A DNA stretch of 64,000 bases, taken from contig JASXTE010000003.1 in NCBI GenBank assembly GCA_030280995.1, positions 50,958,974-51,022,973 of the forward strand, given 5' to 3'. Of this stretch, positions 31,801-43,885 are shown piece after piece. Both the position numbers and the translations under genes were made by a program. The first letter of the stretch is position 1, and each line of letters starts with the position of its first letter. The stretch is from Hemileia vastatrix. Its lineage: Eukaryota > Basidiomycota > Pucciniomycetes > Pucciniales > Zaghouaniaceae. The notes beneath the pieces are model-generated. The model was given only the letters and a program-made list of their open reading frames with translations. It was not told the DNA's origin and searched no databases.

Positions 31801-33023
31801 CTTGGAGAGGCCAGATTTTTTTGATGATGATGCTTGGGTGGGAATCAAGAAGAAGAGTCCTGGTTTCTATGTGTCAGGAAGGAGGTTAATGAGGAGGAGA
31901 CATCTAAATCCTCAGGTAGTGGTGACTCAAAAGAAGGTTCCAGAGTTGTTATTGAAGTATTTGCATGAAGACCTTGTTCATAGAGGCTTTGGGGGAACAT
32001 ATAGAAAAGTAGTAGGTAGATGTTAGTGTCCAGGTATGAAGTTGGCTGTGTAGGGTTTGGTTCAATCTTTTGAATAATGTCAAGGAAGGAGCCAGTTGAA
32101 ATCTAAAGAGGTTGGCTGTGCTACTGGTGAAACAACTGTGTTTGGAAGAGTCAGTCTGGATGCTGTCCATATCAATGAGGGCAGGTATAAATACTTGATT
32201 GTTGCCTGGGATAATTTGTCTGGTTGGGTTAAGGCACTGCCTCTGGTTAATTTTTCTGCCAAAAATGTGGCAGAATATTTGAAGAAGGAATGGGTGTTTA
32301 GATATGTGTTGATAAAGTTGGTGACTATTGCTGCAGGGGCAGAGTTTGGAGCTAAATTTAAAGAAGCTGTGGCAAGTATTGGTTCTAAAGTCAGAGTGGC
32401 TACACATTATTATCCTGAAGCTGAAGGCATGGCTGAAAGATTCCATCAAGTTATCATGAATTATTTGGTGAAATTGTGTGGAGATAGTGTTGAAAAGTTG
32501 AGGCATTATTTACCCTTGGTATTATTTGCTGATAGGTTCACTGTGAAAAGGACAACTGGATATTCTCCTTATAAATTAATGTTTGGGAAGAAAGCTGTTC
32601 AACCAGTGTATTTGGAAGCTGTGTCTTATCTTGGAATAGATTGGGATGATGTATCCTCAACAGAAGATTTGCTCTGCTCCAGGATACAACAGTTGAAATG
32701 TAGAGAGGAATGTTAAGAGAAGGCATAATCTAGAATTATGAAGATAAGAAATCAATCAGTCAGATACTTTGACAAGAAGTTGGCCCATAGACTCAGAAAT
32801 CCCTTGAAAACTGGTGGTTTGGTTTTGGTGTATAGCAGAAGTTTGGAAAGTCAGTTAGTTAAAATGTTTGCTGACAGATGGAATGGACCTTACAGAGTCA
32901 GATCTCATGTGTCTGGAGGTTCTTATGTTTTGGAGTAGTTAGATGGTGCAGTCTTAAAAGAAAAGTGGCTGCTGATCAGGTGAAGAGATTTTACCCAACA
33001 GGTACTAGAAATGAAGAAGATTA
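28857..33023 (+). pseudogene. Pol of the old Ty3 copy, degenerate
   Basis: The frame resumes after the CACTA insertion with LEMYQEDFQ, matching element A. The linker has hairpin-motif copies at 29290 and 29355. Reverse transcriptase follows (about 29700-30900) with LPQGATNS and GIFIDDC, then RNase H (about 30940-31310) with PDGLSRRPP and integrase (about 31900-33023). Stops are frequent, for example near 29852, 29986, 30228, 30350, 31104, 31335 and 32051, and frameshifts occur near 30570 and 30790. In integrase the second catalytic Asp is replaced (TIAAG where A has TIDGG). Arg in LAHRLRNP shows the ancestral residue at A's TGA of 7110. It is a dead relic, useful as an outgroup to element A. 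Confidence 0.88.
31393..31491 (+). repeat. Three tandem hairpin-motif copies in the old pol
   Basis: Copies at about 31393, 31432 and 31470 end in GCTAAACTGG, GCTAAACTGG and GTTAAACTGG. They lie in the pol linker at the place where element A has copies at 5632 and 5688. The last keeps a full CCTC/GAGG stem around a cctcaa loop. Confidence 0.7.
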
Positions 33024-34560
33024 ATTCACAATGATGATTAACTGAGGACCATTCTTTAATTTGGACTTTGGTGATGCTGTGCATCTGTTTTTTTAGAAAC
33101 TTTTTTTTGATAGAAGGTACCCATGGGTGGGGCTTCTTGATTTTATTTTGGAAATTGTGGGGGTAAATGATGGGCTGGCTGCTCTATCAACATTGACCTC
33201 AGATTTTCTGTTTCAAACCCCTTCTCTTTATTTGGTTGAACCCTAGTATTGGTTTCTTTTCACAGTTTTTAGTGCTCTATGACTTTAAACTGAAAACTCT
33301 TTTGGTCTTCAAGTGCTGGAATCTTAACTCTTACTGGTTTTGGTTTAATGTGTTAGATTTTGTGTTTTTGTTAGAAGGTACCCAGGGGGGGCTTCTAGAT
33401 ATTTTTTTGGCAAGTGTGGGGGTAACTGATGAGCTGGCTACTCTGTAGAGCAGTTACCCCATAATGTCTGTTTCAAGTTTTTTTTTGTCCTAGTTACATC
33501 CTAGTTCTGGTTTTTCTATGCAGGTTTCAAGTCCACTATGACTTTAAACTGGCTTACTGGCTTGGGACCTGCTTCTTTGGTCTATTTGGACTAGTGGTGG
33601 ATCACTGGTGGTTTCTCATCATTTTTACTTATTGGAGGGAGCCCACCCAGTGATCATTTTCTTGGACTGGACTTTCTATGGAGCCAAAATTTGTCTTTTT
33701 CTTTTCTTTAAATTTTGTGTCTATGGTTGTGTTTGATGGTAGTTTTGGATTATTTTCTTTTTTTCTCTTTTTTTTCTTTTAATTTTTTTATGGGGGTTAT
33801 TAGGATATAAAGAGGGAAAAATCACAAAATTATATTATATGGTGTCACCACATCATGGTTACATGGATGTGGGCAAGCATTGGTGTGGAAAGGCTCATCA
33901 ATTGGCTGGGCAATGTATTTTCTTTTTTATCTCTATCTCATTTTTTATTATTTTCTTTGATTTCTATTTATATAATAATTTCTTTATTTAAATTATTTTT
34001 CTTGATTTATTTTTTTTCTCAATTCACTTAAAAATTCTTTAAAGGTGTATACACATCAAGGTACACTTGGATGTGGGTAAAGTATCACGGGATCAGCTCA
34101 TCAATTGGCTGGGGGAGACCATTTTTAACTATAGTTTATCTCATCTTATTATTATTATTATTCATTTCATTTTAATTTTTTTCATATCTCATATTTTTGG
34201 TTAATTTTGTTTGTTATTTTCAAGTTTTTTTAGTATGTTAGTAGTTTAAAATAAAAAATAAATTTAAATTTAAAATAAAAATAAAAATAAAAATAAAAAT
34301 AAAAATAAAAATAAAAATAAAAATAAAAATAAAAATAAAAATAAAAATAAAAATAAAAATAAAAATAAAAATAAAAATAAAAATAAAAATAAAAATAAAA
34401 ATAAAAATAAAAATAAAAATAAAAATAAAAATAAAAATAAAAATAAAAATAAAAATAAAAATAAAAATAAAAATAATAATAAAAATAATTAAAAAAAATA
34501 AAATAAAGTAAAAATAAAAAAAATTTATATATATATCTATTAATTATTATTTTTATCTCT
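33024..34560 (+). other. 3' region of the old Ty3 copy with conserved stem-loops and simple repeat
   Basis: The GGGGGTAA...TTACCCC block of element A occurs twice (about 33160 and 33417). The CACTGGTGG...CCCACCCAGTG hairpin with its purine tract is at 33600-33652. The CCACATC/GATGTGG hairpin occurs near 33848 and, in variant form, near 34050. Hairpin-motif copies lie at 33270 and 33529. From 34257 to 34480 is a pure (AAAAAT)n microsatellite of over 35 units. No 3' LTR in plus orientation follows. Confidence 0.7.
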
Positions 34561-34593
34561 ATTTAGTGACTTATTAATTTCTTTCTTTTTATT

Positions 34594-35472
34594 TTAATGT
34601 ATGGAAGAACAACCCTCCATCGGTTGGTCTGGATTATGGTGGCGTTTTTTCTTTTTGTGAGGATTGGAGGAAGAACTGTGTTCTTTGTGATGTAGATGTC
34701 TGGAAATCATATCTGGTTTGTAATGGTCAGGGACTGTAGTAGAAGGTAATCTTTGTGAAGAAATGGAAGAAGCGGGGATAGAGTGTTTGAAGGTGTGCTT
34801 GATTATTCTAGACATCTTCCAGTGGTCATCAAGGAGCTTTTTCCTCAGATTTATTTCAAACTAATTCAATGGACCGTGGAGAGAAAAGTCCTTAAGCATG
34901 TTTGAACACATCATGCTTAGGTTTTGTTTCATGTTGGCGTAATCCAGCATTAAGGTAGTTTCTAGAGGTTGGACAATCCAAATGGCAGTTTTAGGAGGCG
35001 GGATTCCAACTAAACAGAAGAATTGGATCAGTGATTGTTCTTTATTAAAGAAATTGTATTTATTAATTTGGTACTTACAGATTGGGAGCTCATCAAATTT
35101 GTAAGCGGCCTGAATCTGGACTGTTGAAGAATGCTGAATGGATTTTGAAGGAGGATCAATATGATGGAGGTATGGATTCTCATGATCATTTGCTAAATGG
35201 TGTTGGGAAGATGGACTAGAAGAAGGAGTTTCCTGCAGACTGGGTTGAATGGCAGGTCTTCTGTTGTTGGTGTTGTTTATATTATTGCTTGGCGCAGGTG
35301 TGTTACATATTGGCAGAGGAGTTCCACGTTGGTTGTAGGAAGGACCAGGAGAAGGTGACCTGGAAGCTGATTGTGTTCTTCTAGATGAAGATTTAGAAGA
35401 AAGGGAACTATCAGAGGAATAATTAGCTGCCAGAAGAGAGGTGTTGTTAGTTCTTTTTGGTGGAACATGCAA
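34594..35472 (-). pseudogene. Unknown ORF beside minus LTR-B, one in-frame stop
   Basis: A frame of about 292 codons starts at 35472, 25 bases inside the LTR-B end, and is broken by a single TAG at 34861. The first 130 residues are Ser/Pro/Asn-rich and low-complexity. Then comes a structured-looking part (KYNFFNKEQSLIQFF; PPKTAIWIVQPLETTLMLDY), and after the stop a basic His/Lys/Ser-rich tail. I do not recognise the family. Position right after an LTR in the same orientation suggests a Gag-like role for the minus-strand element. Equally, it sits where element A has its antisense gene, so it may be an antisense accessory ORF of the old Ty3 copy. I cannot decide between these. Confidence 0.45.
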
Positions 35473-35497
35473 TTTTATTTTGGCAGCAGTGTTGCAT

Positions 35498-36581
35498 TGT
35501 AGAAAATCATATAGTACCAGCTATAGGCCTTGACCAAGGGGGTTGGAGAAAACCCAGAGAGAAAATCCCCTGTTCCTTTAGAAAAATAAAGTGAGATTTA
35601 CCTGCTACAATAAATTGGTTCCTGTTTGCTCAAGCCCCTTTTCCAACACACTTGACTGCCTGATCAGCCAAGAAAGTAGTCTCCAGACAGACTACCAAAC
35701 CAAAGAACTGAAACGTAGACCAACGTCTACACCAGAGAAAGCAATGATAGTTGATGTAGGTTGCAAATCCATACCAAAGACAGCAATAATACTTGATATA
35801 GCTTGCAAGACTATACCAGAGATACCAGTTGCTAAGTTAAGTTAAAAGAGGAACTCGCCTTGCAACAAACACAGCAAATTGTGGCCAAAAAACAATGAAA
35901 ACTGAGTGAGAACAATGATATCACCTCCAGATGGTTTTATGATAATTATAGTTGCCCCAAACTGTCTTATTCAGTATGTACACACAGACCACCATCTAAA
36001 AAATAAATTCACAGCAACAAATTTGGCGCTTTTGGCAGGAAAACTGAATAAAAACCTTCTAGAAGCCCTCCCCAGCCTTCTATAACCGAGGCAGGTGGCC
36101 TTCCTAGAAGCAGCCAGACCTCTCTGAAGTCAGAAAACCACCAAAAATCTCCAAAAAAGCCCAAAATACTTAAAAAAATCCGCCAAAACTACTAAAACCC
36201 TTAAAACACAAAATTAAGCTATGACAACATTTTGACATAAAATATAGAGCCAAATTAGCTCTAATTAATTGTACTAAGCACTCAACCCTAAGACTTAAGG
36301 TTAGCCCTTAAAACACAAAAAACAAAATTAAACAGCTATCTTTTAGAAATGAAAAATGAGGAAATGACCCCTTAAAACATAGAATATGAAAAATGTCATC
36401 AAGACATAAAATATAGCAAAAGCCCGGGGCTATCCAATGGTAGTACATACATACCCATAGTCCCTATATTCACTGAATAAAACTAGAAAAACACCCAATT
36501 TTTTAACCAATGTCAATTAAGACAAACCAAAATAGCATCAAACAGACCAACAAAGGCCTCTGTCAATGTCGGAAGACCACA
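35498..36581 (-). repeat. LTR-B, minus orientation, diverged copy
   Basis: The left border is TGTAGAAAATC and the right border GGAAGACCACA, the reverse complement of the LTR-B start. It aligns along its length with 14691-15838 but has many transitions (for example GCCGCCTG-type words lost their CpGs). No matching 5-bp flanks are seen, so it belongs to a rearranged or truncated element. Confidence 0.82.
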
Positions 36582-36977
36582 GCGCTACAGTTCAATCACT
36601 TATTTACATCATGTATTTTTGTATTGCAGTAAAGGTAGTAAAATTTTAATTTTTAAGGTTTATTCTATGACTTTTTTACAGGGTCTATAGTCTTTTTAAG
36701 GAAAAGTAGAGGGAGCAAAGTTAGGTGCTACAAGATTTAAAAGCCAACTAATATTGAAGACAGGTGTAAAAGAATAGCACTGTGTCTAGGATGTTTATTT
36801 AAAGGCATAGAAAAAATAGAGACTATGTACAGAGATATTGGAAAAAGAAGGCTTATAGGGAAAGTGCTAGTGGGTTATTCAGTTTTTTTTTAAAGCTATG
36901 AGGATATCTTTTCCATTCTTGAGGAATGACAAAGCAACAAGGATTGGCAGGGAATCTAAGAATAGTCAAAGAACTGA
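36582..36977. other. Unassigned spacer
   Basis: No gene, repeat or recognised element. This is the flank of the CACTA-type terminus that begins at 36978. Confidence 0.45.
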
Positions 36978-37040
36978 CACCACAAAAAAAATGGGAGGGT
37001 ATTGCTAGCAATACCCCTTGCTTGAGCTCCGTTGAGCCAC
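36978..37040 (+). repeat. CACTA-type terminal and subterminal palindrome
   Basis: The end CACCAC, an A-rich spacer and a perfect palindrome GGGTATTGCTAGCAATACCC repeat the design of the ends at 19515, 28853 and both ends of the MITE at 42713. Subterminal TTGATCT/TTGAGCT words follow to about 37210. Confidence 0.65.
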
Positions 37041-38921
37041 AAATCTATGCTTGAATTATGCACACATCATCACCATGTAGGAAATTGTTTGGCCTTACAT
37101 TTAGTCAGAGATTTGTCACAAATTGAGCTCAAGATGAACCTACATTGATCACCGTTTGATCTTGTAAAATCCTAATTTGATCATCAGTTAAGCTCCCTTT
37201 GATCTCACTTTGATCTAACATAAGCTTTTGCATATCCAATATGTCAACTATTCACTTTCAAAAAGATTTGTAATGAATTTCACATGGAATATTAGAAACA
37301 AAACCAGTAATTTTGAGTAAATGTCTCATCAAAATGATTAATCTACAACAAAATACCATCAAAATTCAATCTGATTACTGAAAACTTTTGTTAAAATGAC
37401 TAATAGATATTTAAATTGGAAAATAATATTCCATTTCTCAATTTCAAATTCAAAATATAAATCCTCGTTTGAAATGTGAATTTTGTAGATTCCTTTCCTT
37501 CCTATATTATGAGTAATATTTGAGGTATTTTACACCTTTGTAAATATGGTGTTGTGCTGCTAGAAATTATCTCTGTTTCAATTCAACTTTATTGAAGCTT
37601 GATTCCAGAATGATACATATTTTATAACTATTTTGAGAAAAAAGTCACTAGTAATGAATTTAGCCTTTTATCTGTCCTTTATTAAACCTCACTTAATCCT
37701 ACTTAAATCCAAATTGACCCACAAAAACCTTATTTGGGATATTTTTTAGCCCAGGATGATTCAAGATTGGAGCAAAATATTATTTTAAATATCCAATATG
37801 CCTATTGATTAAATTTCTTCAAGCTTACTTTAAATTCACATTAACATTAACTTTCACAGGAAATATTAAACACAAATCTTGAAAATATAGTATTTAAAAT
37901 CATTATAAATATAATATAATATGCTTACAACAAAATTTTCTTTCTGGATTAATTGAAACAAAAAATTGTTCATTTGTGAAAATAGAAAAAATACTATCCA
38001 TCCTGAATTTAGAATTCATTTTTAAAAATTTAATGCCCCCTCACTTTCAAGTTTATCATGTATTTTGAAAATTATATTTTTAATAATTTTGTGAATAGTA
38101 CACCTGAGATATAAACTTGGGGATATCAAAAACTAAAACATCAGCAAATTGAAATGTTTTTTATTGTTATGAATGGAAATAATGATTGAAAAACACCATT
38201 AGAGCAAGTTTGATTTTGAATAATAGGCATACTTTCTCATGTAAATTTCAATAAAAATAATTTTTATTCTTACTTAAGTTGCGGTGGATACATTTGAGCT
38301 CAAAAAGAATTAAAATTGATAAAATAAGACTTCTATAGTTCATATTCAAAAATGAAATCACCCTTCATTATCTACCTGTAAACTATTTTAAATTGAATAA
38401 TTTCAAAGTCAGTATATACTGATGTTATTTTTTCTTTAAAAAATTTATTATATAGATTAATAGTCATAAACAGTTGACATAGATGTTAAATTTATATAAG
38501 CAATCTTTAATTCATAAAATGATAAAACTATCTTTTATGTAAAAAGTGATGAAGGAAAAAAATATTATTAAATTTTTGATGCACTATCAATAAAATTGAA
38601 GATAGAGCATATCAAAAGTTTAAACTTAATTTCAATTTTGATATCATCATTTTATTTTATTTTACTTGAGTAGAAAACAGATTTTAAATCTCAATATAAT
38701 TTTAAATCCCATTAGTTTGTAGATTTCAACATTTGAAACTATGAAATAAATATTTATGAAAGAATTTTACAATATTTGCCCTTCTAAAAACTCATAAATC
38801 CAACTTCAAATCTTCTAACCTTCACAAGTAACCACAATGCATTCTGAAAATACTCTATATTTAAATAATTAAAGGTAAATAAAATTATGTTTTTATTCTT
38901 TATTTCAATTTTTGATAAATA

Positions 38922-38952
<31 letters not shown>

Positions 38953-40661
38953 ATTTCTTAAAAAGTCTAAGAGGGAACTTAATAGTGGTTTTGGCATTAG
39001 ATATATAGATTCAACTTTCAAAAAATTTGTTTGGAATAAATTACAAAGACAAAAAGGATATATTTTGATGAAAGAATACTGATTTAGGTTCTCTTAAAAT
39101 TTTATTAACCATTTTTATGGAATATTAATCCATGGTTATCATTCTTTATGATATTATCATAGAATTTTTTCCTTTTTTAATATAATGATTTTCTATTGTG
39201 TGGTATGTAGGCTAAGATAAGTTTAAAAGATTTATTGAAGATATATATACCAGAAACAGTATAATCTGTAGATTTATAACTATAACTTACTTTTCTGATG
39301 TTTTACATCATTGATAAGTAGCTCATGCATTACACAAGTAAATAATTATAGTCTCTGGAAATAATTCCTTGTGAATTTCAAATTTTTTGTTATTCTTAAA
39401 ATCATTGCTCAAATAAAATAAAAATTTCTTCAAATATTGATTGAAAGAAGGAGTTACAAAATCTTATTTTGTAGTTATAAAAGTTTGAGTTATTTTTCAT
39501 CTTATCAAGTATAATGAACATTTGTAAATTTTAACTTGAAAACTAGTGATCATAGCAAAGTAATACTGGAAGAATCAGATAAGAAGGGTGGAATAAAGTC
39601 ATAGCACAACAGGAAATGATACAAAATTGTTGATTTTTATCTCACAAAATTCAACATATTTTTAACATATTTTACCACCTTTAGATAATGTTTAGTGGAT
39701 TTTAACATTATTATAACAAGCAAACTTAACAATGTTTTGATTTTTTTAACAAAAATAAATATTGTTAGATCATTTTTTTAAAAAATATGACTTATTTTTA
39801 TGCTTTATCTACAATAGTTAGTAGTTTTTTTTGCAGAAATTACTTGTTTTGATATTCTATTTTTGAATTTTTTAAGAGACTTCATTGCATTAAAGTTTTG
39901 TAATAATTTTTCATTAAAGCATTATATTTTAAATCTAGAGAATTGGTTTTGAAATAATATATATTTTCACGTAAATTGACTCATTATTTTTGGATTGATA
40001 AATTATGTTAAAATTGGGATTGCTTATTTCTAGTGAGTGTACATCATAGTTTGTTTTCAAATCAAAGATTAATAAATGGTGAAATTTGGTAAAATTTTAA
40101 ATATCTTTTAAACCTTTTTGATTTAAATAATGTTTAATGTTATGTAATCATTCTATAAGTAGAACACAGTTAAAATCTGATAATGGTACATTGCTTTCAA
40201 TTTCTAATACTAAAATTCTATTCTACTTGAAACAATGTAAACTAAAGCTTGGTATCTCATAAGAAACTCACAATTTTCAAAAATCATATTTCCAACTTTT
40301 TAAACATGATACACATTAAAATATATTTTTAGAATAATTTCCTAATTAGTTTCAAATACTAGAAAATAATGACCTCAATTTATTTTAATACTTAAACCAT
40401 TCTGATGAGTGAATTTCACAATCCTCTAAGTAACATATGGTTACCATTTATACACATATGCATGATTTCTCCTTTTGTTTAATTTTAGCTGAATCTAAAA
40501 AGTAAAATCACATGTTGAATATCATCTATAGATAAACTTCTTATATTAGAAGCTAATATTTCATATGAGAAATTTGTTATTGAGTTTGGGAAACATTAAT
40601 AAGTGTTGGGTATTATAATTGAGCCATTTATTCAAGTAAATAAAAAAGGATGACGTTCTAA

Positions 40662-40702
<41 letters not shown>

Positions 40703-42712
40703 AAAATTAATTATATAGTAGCATTTAACCATGTTTTTATACTAATGTCATATAAAAAAAGGGATTGAACTAAAACTTTCAGTAAAGAAAATAAAAATAA
40801 GATAAGTTAATATTCTTGTTTATATTCTCATATTTTTGAAATGGCTTACTTAAGGGAGAAAATTATTTGGTTTTAGAGTACAAGAATTTCTAGATAAAAA
40901 TCTTCACAATATAGTTTGACCCTCTCAAAAAGAAAATTCCTCAAATTTTACTATCACATTTTATATATTTGTTAAGTAATAGAAAATGGAGTTGTGTCTT
41001 TGACAATGAAGCTTTAGAAAATGAAATAAATGATTTAAATTTATAATATAATTTTTGAAACAATAAATCATGTATTCAAAAAAATTTATATATCTTACAA
41101 TCAAGATAACAGTATTAATTAAGCAACTCTAACAACTTTGGAAAGAAAACAAGAAAAAATAATTAGTAAAATGCATAAGTTATTTTTAGAATTTAAGGAA
41201 ACTTAATAGCTCTACCTGTAAACTAGCCTTAAAGCAGGTTTGGATTTAACATGTGGAAATTCATACATAGTACCCTTCCATCATTAGAGCAGAATAAAGT
41301 TTATGTAGTTTTATTTTTTTAATTTATAATAGTATTTTTATTTTTGGCTTTTTCATTAGTATAACTATATATTTTTTAACTTTTTTGTTTTTCATAACAT
41401 AAGTTCAAAGCTGCACATCACTACTTCAAGATGAAACTCCATATAATGTAATCAATGAATGATATATTATAATGAATTTTACTAGAGACTTTTCAAAAAT
41501 GGTGAATAAGAATACTTATTATAACTTTTTAAATTTTTATTATTATTCTATCTCTTGAAAGGAGATGGCCATATCTCAATTTAATTAGTTTTTCCTCAGA
41601 AAAATTTATTCTTGATCTAAATAAAATTGAATCACTATTAACTAGATGTTATTATACAATTTTAACAATTTTTTTATCTGAACATAGTTGAAAGTATGTA
41701 TAAATTAAAGTGTTTCCACATAGTCTTACTATTATCCCACCATTATTTTCACATTTAGATTTCATTATAACTGTAAAATAAGTTTTTCAATAATTTTAAT
41801 AATACCTTAATATTTAATAATTTAGTTACATAGTAGATTTTTTATCCTTTTTTTATATGAGGCTTATTATATAAACACTACTTTTAGATTTTATCCATTT
41901 TGATGTCTGATAATTTAAATTTTCATTTAACTACCCAAATTATATCAAAAAAAATTCAAAAGTATATTTTTTAATGTACTCTTTTTGATAAACTTATCAT
42001 TTCTTATAGGTTATTCTTCAACTATTTATTGTAATTAACTATCCACTCATTTATGGTCTGTTATTGTTGTTCATTACATACAGACAAAATAAGGATACTC
42101 TCATATTATATTGGAGTTTTAAATTAAAAAGTAAATACTAGTGGCTGGTATTAAATATGAAGTTGTTATAACTAAGTTGAACATTAATTAGTTATTAAAT
42201 GGCATTTTATATTACAAATTTTATTGAATGTATATAAAAATAACACTCAAGAAATATATATAAGATATATATATAACCATTGTATATCAAAAATGAAGTA
42301 CTTATCAACATGGTCTTTTTAAATGATTTTCAAATTTACTTAAAGAGACATTAATATTACCAATTCAAATTTTATATCAAATACAACAATATTATTATTT
42401 CATTTTTAATTATTTTACAAAAAATTTGAGTTTCAAAGTAATTTAATTCAGTATTTAATGAATGTTTTTGAAAAATATTTTTAAAAATAGAAATAACCCC
42501 TCACAAAAAAAAATATAATTTTTTTTACTTACAATTTGCACCATATTTCTACCCTTAAAATATTTGTATTCTTCTAACAAAAATATTTTTTAAATAAATT
42601 TAAAATTTTTTTCATTATTCAATTACAAAATGTCAAATTTATAATTTATTTTACCTTACTAAAAAATTTAGTTGAAAATTTAATTTTGTATTTCCAAAAA
42701 ATAAACTTAAAT
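37041..42712. other. 5.7 kb AT-rich region without genes
   Basis: I see no coding frame, RNA gene or recognised transposon. The first 200 bp continue the subterminal TTGATC/TTGAGC words. (AT)n runs lie at about 38925-38952 and 40669-40700. The rest is unstructured AT-rich sequence. Confidence 0.55.
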
Positions 42713-42973
42713 CACTACGCAATATAGGGGGTGGACTTGCTAGCAAGTCCTCAACCTGAACTCAGATGGAACTCAGATGGAACTCAGACTGAACTCATAC
42801 TGAACCCATACTGAACTCTACTTGAACACCCACCTAAAACTGTTCTGCTGAGTGGTGTTCATCCCTGATTGAATGGTTCCTTTATCAATAGCTCAATGTG
42901 TGTTCAATCTATGGTGAGTTTGGGTCCAAGGTTGCGGACTTGCTAGCAAGTCCGCCCCCCATATTGTGTGGTG
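42713..42973. mobile_element. CACTA-type MITE, 261 bp
   Basis: The ends CACTACGCAATATAGGGGG and, reversed, CACCACACAATATGGGGGG form a roughly 37-bp terminal inverted repeat. It includes the palindrome GGACTTGCTAGCAAGTCC at both ends. Flanks are AAT at 42710-42712 and 42974-42976. The left subterminal part repeats ACTGAACTCA-like words about seven times. There is no coding capacity. It presumably moves with a TNP2-type transposase. Confidence 0.87.
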
Positions 42974-43118
42974 AATGTCAAAAATTAAAAAAACAAAATT
43001 ATAAATATAATTATGAGAAAGAGGTAGATTAAATTTATAATATTCATATAAAAAAATTCATATATTTTATGGTGTTTGAATTTTAAATTTAATGTATTAA
43101 AAAATAATTATTAAATAA

Positions 43119-43885
43119 CCAAGCCAAATGAAATTGGCTTGGATTTTTGGTATCACTAGAACTTATTTTTTTTCTTATACTCACATTTTAATTTTTAATT
43201 TTTTTTTTTTTCTACATTTCTCATTTTTTTTTTTATGATTTTTAATGTTTTTAAGACCGAAGTTGCTTTCAAACAACTTCGGTCTAACGTTTCTCTCACT
43301 TTCCCACCAGATTGCACCTGGTAGGGAAAGTCGCTTCCATTTTAGAGACCAAAGTCCCTTGCAGGGACTTTGGTTTCTCTGTGTGCATTGCACAGCCAGA
43401 AAAAAACTGGCTGTGCAATGCACTTCATGCAGCACATGCAACACGCATCGCTGCTGCAAGTAATGCGCATTGCATGCAGCAGAAATGCGCGTTGCATGCA
43501 GCCTGCATTGCTGCTGCATGCAACGCGCGTTTCTGCTGCATGCAGCACGCATTGCACATGCTGCGCATATCTCATGCAGCTGACTTGATATCAGCTGCAT
43601 GAAATATGGTAGCGATTGTGCAACACGCGTTACTTGCAGCAGCAACGCGCGTTGCACACTGCTTTGGCCACCTCCCAGCCTAGTAAATTAGCTGGGAGGG
43701 TGGCAAACATTACAGCAAGCAATCGAAGTCGCTTTTAGCGACTTCGATTGCTTGAAAGAGACACTTCCAGCCAGGGGAAACCTGGCTGGAAGTACTAAAT
43801 TGCAATGTAAGGGACCCAAGCCAATTTCAAAGGCTTGGGTCATAAATTAAGGTTTCTAAAAAGCAGCCAGTATAAATCTGGCTGC
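43119..43885. repeat. Chain of about 13 different strong stem-loops
   Basis: Consecutive inverted repeats lie at 43119-43142, 43254-43285, 43298-43331, 43346-43375, 43383-43423 (17-bp perfect stem, A7 loop), 43472-43543 (31-bp stem, one mismatch), 43573-43601, 43618-43657, 43667-43704, 43716-43754 (18-bp perfect stem, 3-base loop), 43763-43793 (13 bp), 43813-43841 and 43863-43885. Stem sequences differ from one to the next, though several share a CAGCC/GGCTG or CCAAGCC core. The tract is GC-rich compared with its surroundings. Long frames across it on both strands are by-products of the symmetry. Confidence 0.9.

Noticed and set aside
34257..34480. Telomere or subtelomere repeat
   Set aside because: The unit is AAAAAT, not a G-rich telomeric unit, and it lies inside the 3' region of the retroelement.
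36978..42973. Treating 36978 and 42973 as the two ends of one 6-kb CACTA element
   Set aside because: The 42713-42973 unit has its own matching ends and its own AAT duplication, so it is a separate MITE. The flanks of 36978 and 42973 do not match.
43181..43657. Cysteine/histidine-rich proteins on both strands of the hairpin chain
   Set aside because: The frames arise from GC-rich CATGCA/GCTGCA palindromes, and both strands give similar peptides. There is no intron or start context.
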